Part shown: one piece after another, positions 1 through 6,114 of the stretch
How the letters are laid out: each line of letters opens with the position of its first letter
How positions within the stretch are numbered: position 1 is the first letter of the stretch
DNA from: CAYYGL01 sp964471235
GTDB taxonomy: Bacteria > Calditrichota > Calditrichia > RBG-13-44-9 > J075
Assembly (NCBI GenBank): GCA_964471235.1
Contig: CAYYGL010000239.1
Span: forward strand, 1-6,114
Direction: 5' to 3'
DNA length: 6,114 bases
Notes under the pieces: model-generated
Database searches by the model: none
Seen by the model: only the letters and a program-made list of their open reading frames with translations
Told to the model about the DNA's origin: nothing
Translations under genes and position numbers: made by a program

Positions 1-1407
1 GATGACGGTATTGTGGATTTTGATAACCGCCGCTGCATCGGCTGCAAAGCCTGTATGCAAGCCTGCCCTTATGATGCACTGTATATCGATCCCCATACCC
101 ATACGGCAGCCAAGTGCAACTACTGTTCCCACCGGGTGGATATCGGTTTGGAACCGGCTTGCGTGAATGTCTGCCCGGAGCACGCCATCATCTCCGGCGA
201 TCTGGACGACCCGACTTCCGAAATAGCAATCCTCTTCTCCCGGGAGCAGGTCAGCGCCCGGAAAGTGGAGAAAGGCACCAAACCCAAACTGTTTTATATC
301 AACGGAGACGAAGCGTCGTTAACCCCCACTCTTGCCGCTCAATCCACCGAATATCTCTGGAATTCCCAGGCAACCGGGGTAGGGCATTTTGCCAAATATG
401 CCGAGGCGCTGTTGGCGAAATCCAACCCGGTAGAGATGGCACAAATGTTGGGCGGCGCTGCGGCGGTCGATTCAAATTCCGGGGTGGTAATGCCGGCCGG
501 AGCTGAATCCAACGACGGTGAGGAGAAGAATGTCATTCGCGGGAAAGCCCGCCGGGTCTATGATGCCCCCGGGAAGGGCGTCTTGTGGGGCTGGGAAGTC
601 TCCGCCTACGTCTGGACAAAGGCTATTGCTGCCGGCGCTTTCCTGGTGCCGTTCCTTGCCCTAACGTTTGGATTTACCGGGGTGCCGGATGCCGTTCAAT
701 GGTCCGGTCTGGGAGGCGGGCTAATTTTCTTAACCCTCACCGGTCTTTTGTTGGTGAAAGACCTGGATCAACCGGCACGCTTTGCTTACGTGTTGTTGCG
801 CCCCCAATGGCGCTCCTGGCTGGTGCGGGGCGGGTACGCCATTACCTTTTACGGCGGTTTGTTAACCCTGTGGGGAGTTGCCCGCTGGCTGGGATGGCAG
901 GGGGTTGAAAACGTGGCGTTGTGGGGAAGCGCGCTATTCGCTATCATTACTGCCATTTATACCGCATTCCTGTTTGCCCAGGCAAAGGGCAGGGATTTCT
1001 GGCAAAGCCCCATGCTGGCACTGCACATGTTCATCCAATCGATTGTTGCCGGCGGGGCAGCATTTGCCATTTTAACCCTGGCTTTTGGCAACGCCGGAAG
1101 CTGGAATGACTATTTGCGCACCGCGTTGCTCAGCGCAGTTGTGGTTAACCTGGTCATTATCACTTCCGAACTGGTTACCCCGCATCCCACCAGCGACGCC
1201 AAAGCCGTGGTGAAAATGATTGTTTCCGGGAAATTCAAAAACCAGTTCTGGTGGGGTGCGCTGCTGATCGGGAATGTGGTTCCGCTATTGCTGTTATGGT
1301 TCGGAGGCGGTGCGGCGATGGCTCTTTCTGGTGTTTTATTGCTGATCGGCATCTATCTCACTGAACACATCTGGGTGCGGGCGCCGCAGTTGATACAGTT
1401 GAGTTAG
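1..1407 (+). CDS. Fused 4Fe-4S ferredoxin-type subunit and NrfD-like membrane anchor (5' truncated)
   Basis: This is the electron-transfer and membrane part of a molybdopterin oxidoreductase, passing electrons between the catalytic subunit and the quinone pool. The frame is open from base 1, so the GTG at 13 is probably an internal Val and the true start lies upstream. Counting residues from that GTG, one cluster motif is C8-x2-C11-x2-C14-x3-C18-Pro and another is C35-x2-C38-x11-C50-x3-C54-Pro. These match motifs III and IV of DmsB/NrfC/SoeB-type proteins, so motifs I and II are missing with the N-terminus. A linker (about 64-185) follows, then about eight hydrophobic segments, near 197-220, 231-248, 270-290, 302-322, 335-357, 370-387, 412-430 and 433-450. 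The DLDQPARF stretch (250-257) and the TSELVTPHPTSDA stretch are NrfD-like. No stop separates the two halves, which are usually separate genes. The catalytic gene starts 70 bp downstream. The family call is firm; the substrate is unknown. Confidence 0.9.
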   Translation, partial: DDGIVDFDNRRCIGCKACMQACPYDALYIDPHTHTAAKCNYCSHRVDIGLEPACVNVCPEHAIISGDLDDPTSEIAILFSREQVSARKVEKGTKPKLFYINGDEASLTPTLAAQSTEYLWNSQATGVGHFAKYAEALLAKSNPVEMAQMLGGAAAVDSNSGVVMPAGAESNDGEEKNVIRGKARRVYDAPGKGVLWGWEVSAYVWTKAIAAGAFLVPFLALTFGFTGVPDAVQWSGLGGGLIFLTLTGLLLVKDLDQPARFAYVLLRPQWRSWLVRGGYAITFYGGLLTLWGVARWLGWQGVENVALWGSALFAIITAIYTAFLFAQAKGRDFWQSPMLALHMFIQSIVAGGAAFAILTLAFGNAGSWNDYLRTALLSAVVVNLVIITSELVTPHPTSDAKAVVKMIVSGKFKNQFWWGALLIGNVVPLLLLWFGGGAAMALSGVLLLIGIYLTEHIWVRAPQLIQLS

Positions 1408-1467
1408 CCTTACTTGCTAACTGATAATAAATCAAACCGTGTCGGATTAGCACTATACGTTTTAAAT

Positions 1468-1473
1468 GGAGGA
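1468..1473 (+). promoter_or_regulatory. Shine-Dalgarno site that sets the catalytic-subunit start
   Basis: GGAGGA lies four bases before the ATG at 1478. It overlaps an earlier in-frame ATG at 1466, which has no ribosome binding site of its own at proper spacing. The 1478 ATG is therefore the better start, making the product four residues shorter than the longest open frame. Confidence 0.8.
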
Positions 1474-1477
1474 ATCA

Positions 1478-4354
1478 ATGGCAACCAAGCATAAACCGAC
1501 TTTAATTGAAAAAATTGCAGAGTCTTTACATTTAATCCCCAATTTACATAAAAATGGGAAGGATCAACTTCCCCGCTTAACCGAACCGGGCAAACTCACC
1601 AATTATCCGCCGCCGGAGAAATGGGATGATTGGGTAGAATATGAAGCCAAAAGCGGTCACCGTCGTGAGAAGCGGCATTATATGATTGTTCCCACCAACT
1701 GTTTTAATTGTGAAGCCGGGTGCGGTTTGCTGGGCTACGTGGATAAAGAAACGCTCCAGGTACGCAAATTTGAAGGCAATCCCTATCATCCCGGCAGCCG
1801 GGGAAGAAACTGCGCCAAAGGTCCGGCAACCATTAATCAAATCACCGATCCGGACCGGATTCTCTATCCCCTGAAACGGGTTGGCAAACGCGGGGAGGGT
1901 AAATGGGAGCGGGTCAGTTGGGATGAGGTGTTGGATGATATTGCCGCCCGGCTGCGGAAGGCAATTCAGGAAGGGCGGAATAACGAAGTTGCCTACCACG
2001 TGGGCAGACCGGGGCATGAGGGTTACATGAGCCGGGTGTTACAAGCCTGGGGGGTGGACGGGCACAACAGCCACACCAATATTTGTTCTGCCGGGGCGCG
2101 ATTCGGTTATGCCATCTGGCATGGATATGACCGCCCCTCCCCGGACCACGCCCATGCTAAGTTCATTCTGCTGGTGAGCGCTCACCTGGAGTCCGGGCAT
2201 TATTTTAATCCCCACGCCCAGCGGATTATTGAAGGTATGATGAAAGGGGCAAAGTTAGCCGTCATGGACCCCCGGCTTTCCAACACCGCCAGTATGGCAA
2301 ATTACTGGATGCCCACGTACCCGGGCAGCGAAGCCGCTGTTTTGCTGGCAATGGCAAAAATCATTCTGGATGAGGGGTTATACAACGAAGCTTATATGCG
2401 CACCTGGGTCAACTGGCAGGACTATATGAAGAATGTGCGTCCCGATGAGGCCTGCACCTTTGAGAATTTTATCGAAGCGCTGAAAGAAGAATACAAGGAA
2501 TACACCCCGGAATTTGCGGCGCAGGAAGCGGGCATTGAGCCGGGAGTGATTGTGGAAGTTGCCCGGTTAATTGGGGAAGCCGGTGAACGCTTTGCCACCC
2601 ACAACTGGCGGAGCGCCGGCAGCGGCAACCTGGGTGGATGGGCTGTTGCCCGCTGCCTCCACTTTCTGAATGTGCTTACCGGAAGCGTGGGTACCGTTGG
2701 CGGCACCTCTCCCAGCGCCTGGAACAAGTTTAAGCCCGCCATGTTCGATAAACCCCCGGCACAAAAATTCTGGAACGAGCTTCATTTTCCCAATGAATAT
2801 CCCCTGGCACACTACGAAATGAGCTTCCTCCTTCCCCATTTTCTGAAAGAAGGGCGGGGCAGAATGGATGTCTATTTCACCCGGGTATTCAACCCGGTAT
2901 GGACTTACCCGGATGGTTTCTCCTGGATCGAAGTGCTGCAGGATGAGAGCAAGATCGGGATGCACATTGCCCTGACACCCACCTGGAACGAAACCGCTTA
3001 TTATGCCGATTATGTACTACCCATGGGGCATTCCGGGGAACGGCATGATTTAATCAGTTACGAAACCCATTCCGGCATGTGGATGGGCTTCCGGCAGCCG
3101 ATTTTGCGGGAAGCCTTACGCCGCCAGGGAAAATCGGTCACCTTTACCTATGAAGCCAATCCCGGCGAGGTGTGGGAAGAGGATGAGTTCTGGATTGAAC
3201 TCTCCTGGCGAATCGACCCCGACGGCAGCATGGGGATCAAGGAACATTTTATCTCGCCCTATCGCAGCGGCGAGAAAATCACCATCGATGAGTATTATCA
3301 ATATATTTTCGAGCACACCCCCGGTCTCCCGGAAAAAGCTACTGAGGAAGGGCTGAGTCCGCTGGAGTATATGCGCAAGTACGGGGTGTTTGAAGTGGAA
3401 AAAACATCCTACAATAAACATTTGAAAGAGCTTGCCCCGGAGGAGATGGAGGGAGCAACGGTGGATCCGGACACCAATATCATCACCAAAAACGGGAAAA
3501 CCATCGGGGTGATGGTGGATGGCGTGCCCCGTGTCGGCTTCCCTACCCCCACCCGGAAACAGGAATTCTATTCCCGGACCCTGGTAGATTGGAAATGGGA
3601 GGAGTATAAAATTCCCGTCTATATTAAAAGCCATATTCACCAGGAGCAGATGGATCGGGAAAAAGGAGATTTTCCGCTGGTGCCCACCTTCCGGCTGCCC
3701 ACATTAATTCACTCCCGCTCCGGGAATGCTAAATGGCTCACCGAAATTTCCAATCGCAACCCCATCTGGATGCACACCTCCGATGCGCAGCGCTTCGGGG
3801 TAAAGACCGGGGATTTGCTGCGAGTGAACACCGAGATCGGCTATTTTGTGGATAAGGTGTGGGTAACGGAAGCCATGAAACCGGGAGTGGTTGCCTGTTC
3901 GCATCATATTGGCAGGTGGCGCCGCCCGCAGGATAAAATCGGCAATCGCTGGGCGACGAACCTGGTGTCCATTGAGATGCTCGATGGCGATGAGAACGGC
4001 GAGCATCACAAATGGCGAATGCGGGTGATCGACGGGGTGCGACCGTTTAAGAGCAACGACCCGGATTCCATGCGGATTTTCTGGAATGACGGCGGTGTGC
4101 ATCAGAATATTACTTTCCCGGTGCATCCGGATCCCATTAGCGGGATGCACTGCTGGCACCAAAAAGTGCGCATCGAAAAAGCGCACCCGGAAGACCGCTA
4201 TGGGGATGTGTTTGTGGATACCGAAAAAGCGTTTCAGGTGTACCGGGAATGGCTGAAGATGACCCGCCCGGCACCAGGACCCGACGGCTTACGTCGCCCC
4301 CTGTGGTTAAACCGACCGCTGCGACCGGTCGAGGAACTGTTTTATCTTAAGTGA
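1478..4354 (+). CDS. Molybdopterin oxidoreductase catalytic subunit (Psr/Phs/Soe-like)
   Basis: This is the large catalytic subunit of a DMSO-reductase superfamily enzyme, expected to bind bis-MGD with Mo or W plus one [4Fe-4S] cluster. From the ATG at 1478 it has about 958 residues. C75-x2-C78-x3-C82, then C112 in RNCAKG, form the N-terminal cluster site. C203 in HTNICSAG sits where Nap, Psr and Arr-type enzymes place a metal-ligating cysteine. The central body includes GHYFNPHAQRI and MDPRLSNTAS. A C-terminal dinucleotide-binding domain covers about 730-900, for example around TGDLLRV, and the tail has a Pro/Arg-rich GLRRPLWLNRPLRP. The N-terminus (MATKHKPTLIEKIAE) has no twin-arginine signal and no hydrophobic segment, so a cytoplasmic location is inferred. 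Length, lack of Tat and the NrfD partner resemble SoeA of cytoplasmic sulfite dehydrogenase, but polysulfide, thiosulfate, arsenate and other substrates cannot be excluded. It follows its FeS/NrfD partner, whereas such operons commonly begin with the catalytic gene. Confidence 0.9.
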   Translation: MATKHKPTLIEKIAESLHLIPNLHKNGKDQLPRLTEPGKLTNYPPPEKWDDWVEYEAKSGHRREKRHYMIVPTNCFNCEAGCGLLGYVDKETLQVRKFEGNPYHPGSRGRNCAKGPATINQITDPDRILYPLKRVGKRGEGKWERVSWDEVLDDIAARLRKAIQEGRNNEVAYHVGRPGHEGYMSRVLQAWGVDGHNSHTNICSAGARFGYAIWHGYDRPSPDHAHAKFILLVSAHLESGHYFNPHAQRIIEGMMKGAKLAVMDPRLSNTASMANYWMPTYPGSEAAVLLAMAKIILDEGLYNEAYMRTWVNWQDYMKNVRPDEACTFENFIEALKEEYKEYTPEFAAQEAGIEPGVIVEVARLIGEAGERFATHNWRSAGSGNLGGWAVARCLHFLNVLTGSVGTVGGTSPSAWNKFKPAMFDKPPAQKFWNELHFPNEYPLAHYEMSFLLPHFLKEGRGRMDVYFTRVFNPVWTYPDGFSWIEVLQDESKIGMHIALTPTWNETAYYADYVLPMGHSGERHDLISYETHSGMWMGFRQPILREALRRQGKSVTFTYEANPGEVWEEDEFWIELSWRIDPDGSMGIKEHFISPYRSGEKITIDEYYQYIFEHTPGLPEKATEEGLSPLEYMRKYGVFEVEKTSYNKHLKELAPEEMEGATVDPDTNIITKNGKTIGVMVDGVPRVGFPTPTRKQEFYSRTLVDWKWEEYKIPVYIKSHIHQEQMDREKGDFPLVPTFRLPTLIHSRSGNAKWLTEISNRNPIWMHTSDAQRFGVKTGDLLRVNTEIGYFVDKVWVTEAMKPGVVACSHHIGRWRRPQDKIGNRWATNLVSIEMLDGDENGEHHKWRMRVIDGVRPFKSNDPDSMRIFWNDGGVHQNITFPVHPDPISGMHCWHQKVRIEKAHPEDRYGDVFVDTEKAFQVYREWLKMTRPAPGPDGLRRPLWLNRPLRPVEELFYLK

Positions 4355-4410
4355 ACTCACCGGTTGTCTCCTGACCGTGTTTACCACCGTGCTTGTTCCA
4401 CGGGAGAACG

Positions 4411-4444
4411 CCTACAAACATTTCTTGCATGTTTGAGGTTTTTT
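4411..4444 (+). terminator. Rho-independent terminator of the oxidoreductase operon
   Basis: CCTACAAACAT (4411-4421) pairs with ATGTTTGAGG (4429-4438). This gives ten base pairs with one bulged A at 4414 and a seven-base loop, followed at once by six T residues (4439-4444). It lies 56 bases after the catalytic-subunit stop, as expected for the end of that transcript. The stem is fairly AT-rich, so its strength may be moderate. Confidence 0.75.
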
Positions 4445-4470
4445 CTAATCCAGTTGTTCTTTTTCCCGTG

Positions 4471-4487
4471 TTACCATTGCATGGTAA
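4471..4487. promoter_or_regulatory. 17-bp perfect inverted repeat, possible operator
   Basis: TTACCAT-TGC-ATGGTAA has perfect seven-base arms around a three-base centre. It lies between the upstream terminator and the thioredoxin-like gene, about 113 bases before that gene's start. It is followed by A residues rather than T, so it is not a + strand terminator. It could be a binding site for a dimeric regulator or a small RNA hairpin. A shorter palindrome, GAACC-C-GGTTC, lies at 4508-4518. No convincing -35/-10 pair was found nearby, so the regulatory role is inference from position and symmetry. Confidence 0.4.
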
Positions 4488-4599
4488 AAAAGTCCACATT
4501 TTTTATGGAACCCGGTTCAGGTTTCAACGTTAAAAGTCTCTTCATCCTTCGGCACCGATTGATACAGGGGAGTAATGATATCCAAAGAAGGAATTTGAA

Positions 4600-5124
4600 G
4601 TGAACAAAATTATTGGAATTATCCTGGTTTTAACGGTTGCTATTTTTGCAAAGGACGCTCCCAAGATCGGTCAACCCTCTCCCCAATTTCAGGGCACCAC
4701 ATTCAATGGAAAAAAAATCCACCTCACGGATTTTAAAGGGAAAGTTGTGCTAATTGATTTCTGGGCAAGCTGGTGTGGCCCATGCCGGCAGGAAATACCC
4801 TTCCTGATTGAACTTAAATTCCACTACCGCCATTCCCCTCTGGAAATTATCGCGATTAACATCGATAAGAACATACAAAACGCACGGGAATTTGTGGATC
4901 AGCTCCCCGAAAAAATAAATTTCACCGTTATAAAAGATAGTAAACAACAAATTCCCCCTAAATACCAAATCAAAGGAATGCCCACCTCTATCTTATTAGA
5001 CAAAGACGGTATTATCCGTTATTGGCATACCGGTTTTAAAAAGTCTTATGAAAAGGAATACTTTTCCGAAATTGACAAATTGTTAAAGGAAAATCCGGCA
5101 ACAGACCATCCTGGTCAAAATTAA
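4600..5124 (+). CDS. Exported TlpA/ResA-like thioredoxin-fold protein
   Basis: This is a thiol-disulfide oxidoreductase expected to act outside the cytoplasm, reducing or isomerising cysteines of exported proteins. The 174-residue product starts at GTG 4600, supported by AGAAGGA (4586-4592) seven bases upstream; the next in-frame stop upstream is at 4576 with no better start between. Residues 1-17 form a hydrophobic signal sequence, probably cleaved near IFA-KDA. The rest follows the TlpA/ResA/AhpC-TSA pattern: an entry region with TFNGKKIHLTDFKGK, the active site W58-C59-G60-P61-C62, and the cis-proline loop G126-M127-P128-T129. It heads a cluster with the DUF4266-type lipoprotein 45 bases downstream and a DUF3570-type barrel, so the two cysteines at the lipoprotein tail are plausible substrates; this is inference. 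The gene is clearly more AT-rich than the oxidoreductase genes. The fold and active-site call is firm; the partner is unknown. Confidence 0.9.
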   Translation: MNKIIGIILVLTVAIFAKDAPKIGQPSPQFQGTTFNGKKIHLTDFKGKVVLIDFWASWCGPCRQEIPFLIELKFHYRHSPLEIIAINIDKNIQNAREFVDQLPEKINFTVIKDSKQQIPPKYQIKGMPTSILLDKDGIIRYWHTGFKKSYEKEYFSEIDKLLKENPATDHPGQN

Positions 5125-5169
5125 ATCATTTTCTACCGTTCATATTTACTCCCTGAGGAGAATTGGCAA

Positions 5170-5388
5170 ATGAGGAAGAAGTTGGTAGTATCATGCTTTT
5201 TATGGCTATGGCTTTTGTTATCCGGTTGTGCCACTGTGCACCCCTGGCAGCGCGAAAGTTTATCCGACCCGATCATGATTATGGATGAGAATCCGATTGA
5301 TTCGGGGATTCGACAGCATTATATCGATTATCGCGAGGGTTCCGTAGGCGGCACCGGCGAACAAAGCGGCGGGTGTGGATGTGGTTGA
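5170..5388 (+). CDS. Small DUF4266-type lipoprotein with C-terminal GGCGCG tail
   Basis: This is a 72-residue predicted lipoprotein. The ATG at 5170 has GAGGAG (5155-5160) nine bases upstream. A basic start (MRKK) and hydrophobic stretch lead to the lipobox L17-S18-G19-C20, so the mature lipid-anchored chain would be only about 53 residues. The mature part has a conserved-looking HPWQRESLSDP segment (24-34), a middle segment with H50 and Y51, and a glycine-rich end, REGSVGGTGEQ and then Gly-Gly-Cys69-Gly-Cys71-Gly. This layout (GCA, then PW, then REG, then a GCGC tail) fits DUF4266 as I remember it. The function is not known to me; the two tail cysteines suggest metal binding, a redox pair or a modification site. 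The last codons overlap the GTG start of the DUF3570-type gene, and the upstream gene encodes a thioredoxin-like protein. Confidence 0.85.
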   Translation: MRKKLVVSCFLWLWLLLSGCATVHPWQRESLSDPIMIMDENPIDSGIRQHYIDYREGSVGGTGEQSGGCGCG

Positions 5389-6114
5389 TTTAAAAACGGT
5401 CGTTTTAACCGGATTGATTGGATTTCTGTTACCACTGTGGGGACAACAATTACCGGATGAAGAACTTCAGGCGAATTTTAGCGGATATTTTGACAATTTT
5501 CAGGTGACCGTAATTTATCCCAATTTCGCCCTTACCCGTCACCTTTCCGAATCGACCGCCATAACCGGTCGCTACCTGGTGGACCTCGTTTCGGCTGCCT
5601 CCATCCGGGCAAACAATCCTAAAAGTAATGGAAATTCGGAAGAACAACAACCCGATGTGATCACTTCCGCCTCGGGGCGTAGTTTGGGCGGAGAGAATAC
5701 CATAAAACTCGCCGATGACGTTCGCAATGAGTTTACCCTCGGATTTACCAGACTCATTCCCGGTGGCACGGTGGCATTGAACGGACTATATAGCAGGGAA
5801 CACGATTATTCCTCCCGTACCATTGCCGGAACCATCACGCAGAGTTTTGCGGAGAAAAACACGACTCTGGAATTGGGGTTTGTTCGCAGTTGGGATAAAG
5901 TATTCCCAATCACAAAAACCTGGAAACGGGATGTTAATGTGCAAACCGCCGATGCCACATTCAGTCAGGTTTTGAGTACCCGGCTGCTTACCCAGTTTAT
6001 CTTCTCTTACACCAAAACCAGCGGTCAATTGGCAGATGTCTATCGAACCGTGAAGATCACAACCGCAGATTCTATCGCCCGCATAGAGGTGGTACCTACA
6101 GCGACTACTTTGCG
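5381..6114 (+). CDS. DUF3570-type outer-membrane protein (3' truncated)
   Basis: An open frame without stops runs from GTG 5381 to the window edge: 244 codons plus two bases. Residues 1-22 look like a signal peptide (a hydrophobic run around TVVLTGLIGFLLPLWG). The mature chain has alternating polar/hydrophobic strands typical of a beta-barrel. Segments matching DUF3570 as I recall it are VDLVSAAS (67-74), ITSAS (94-98), SREHDYSS (138-145) and EKNTTLELGF (158-167). A polar stretch rich in Asn, Ser and Gln (about 78-91) separates the first two and may be a surface loop. Family members are roughly 400 residues as I recall, so perhaps 40 percent is missing. The start overlaps the upstream lipoprotein gene by eight bases; GTG 5375, in the same frame, is an alternative. 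No strong ribosome binding site precedes either, which suggests translational coupling. An outer-membrane location is inferred; the function is unknown. Confidence 0.82.
   Translation, partial: MVDLKTVVLTGLIGFLLPLWGQQLPDEELQANFSGYFDNFQVTVIYPNFALTRHLSESTAITGRYLVDLVSAASIRANNPKSNGNSEEQQPDVITSASGRSLGGENTIKLADDVRNEFTLGFTRLIPGGTVALNGLYSREHDYSSRTIAGTITQSFAEKNTTLELGFVRSWDKVFPITKTWKRDVNVQTADATFSQVLSTRLLTQFIFSYTKTSGQLADVYRTVKITTADSIARIEVVPTATTL

Noticed and set aside
1466..1477. Upstream ATG adding four residues to the catalytic subunit
   Set aside because: The Shine-Dalgarno GGAGGA overlaps this ATG and is correctly spaced for the ATG at 1478.
1408..1477. Possible terminator or promoter between the FeS/NrfD gene and the catalytic gene
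   Set aside because: No stable hairpin with a T-tract and no clear promoter pair are visible; the two genes are more simply read as one transcript.
3116..3640. 174-codon open frame on the - strand within the catalytic gene (similar ones at 1577-2017, 2567-2965 and 3704-4186)
   Set aside because: They lie wholly inside a strongly conserved coding region, show no recognisable domains, and are expected antisense shadows in moderately GC-rich DNA.
4364..4603. 79-codon open frame on the + strand between the two operons
   Set aside because: It begins at TTG without a ribosome binding site, runs through the terminator hairpin and the inverted repeat, resembles no protein family, and ends inside the start of the thioredoxin-like gene.
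5450..6028. Short - strand open frames (5450-5650, 5572-5769, 5786-6028)
   Set aside because: They are antisense to the uninterrupted DUF3570-type frame, which has recognisable family segments; the small frames have none.
1..6114. CRISPR array, tRNA or rRNA genes, insertion sequences
   Set aside because: No spaced direct repeats, cloverleaf-like segments, rRNA signatures, transposase genes or terminal inverted repeats were seen; nearly all the window is coding.

Overview
The window reads as bacterial and Gram-negative: it encodes a lipoprotein and an apparent outer-membrane beta-barrel. All genes are on the + strand. The gene types (an iron-sulfur/NrfD fusion with a Tat-less molybdopterin subunit, then a TlpA-like thioredoxin, a DUF4266 lipoprotein and a DUF3570 protein) would fit an environmental lineage of the FCB group, such as Calditrichota or Ignavibacteriota. 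That placement is a guess from gene content; no taxonomic marker is present.

Region 1 (1-4354) encodes a membrane-bound molybdopterin oxidoreductase of the Psr/Phs/Soe type. The left edge cuts into a polypeptide that fuses a four-cluster ferredoxin-type subunit (only the last two cysteine quartets are visible) to an eight-helix NrfD-like quinone-interacting anchor. After a 70-bp gap comes the catalytic subunit, about 958 residues, with an N-terminal [4Fe-4S] site and a candidate cysteine ligand to Mo or W. It has no visible Tat signal, so the active site probably faces the cytoplasm, as in sulfite-oxidising SoeABC. The substrate cannot be fixed from sequence alone.

Region 2 (4355-4599) is a 245-bp intergenic stretch. 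It holds a convincing rho-independent terminator (4411-4444) that closes the oxidoreductase operon, then a perfect 17-bp inverted repeat (4471-4487) and a smaller palindrome that may control the next operon.

Region 3 (4600-6114) is a second operon: an exported thioredoxin-like protein with a CGPC active site, a 72-residue DUF4266-type lipoprotein ending in Gly-Gly-Cys-Gly-Cys-Gly, and the first 244 codons of a DUF3570-type outer-membrane protein whose GTG start lies inside the end of the lipoprotein gene. These three families, often with an ApbE flavin transferase, recur together in bacteria as I recall. Their joint function is not established to my knowledge, and this cassette is the least understood part of the window. 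Its first gene is clearly more AT-rich than the oxidoreductase genes.
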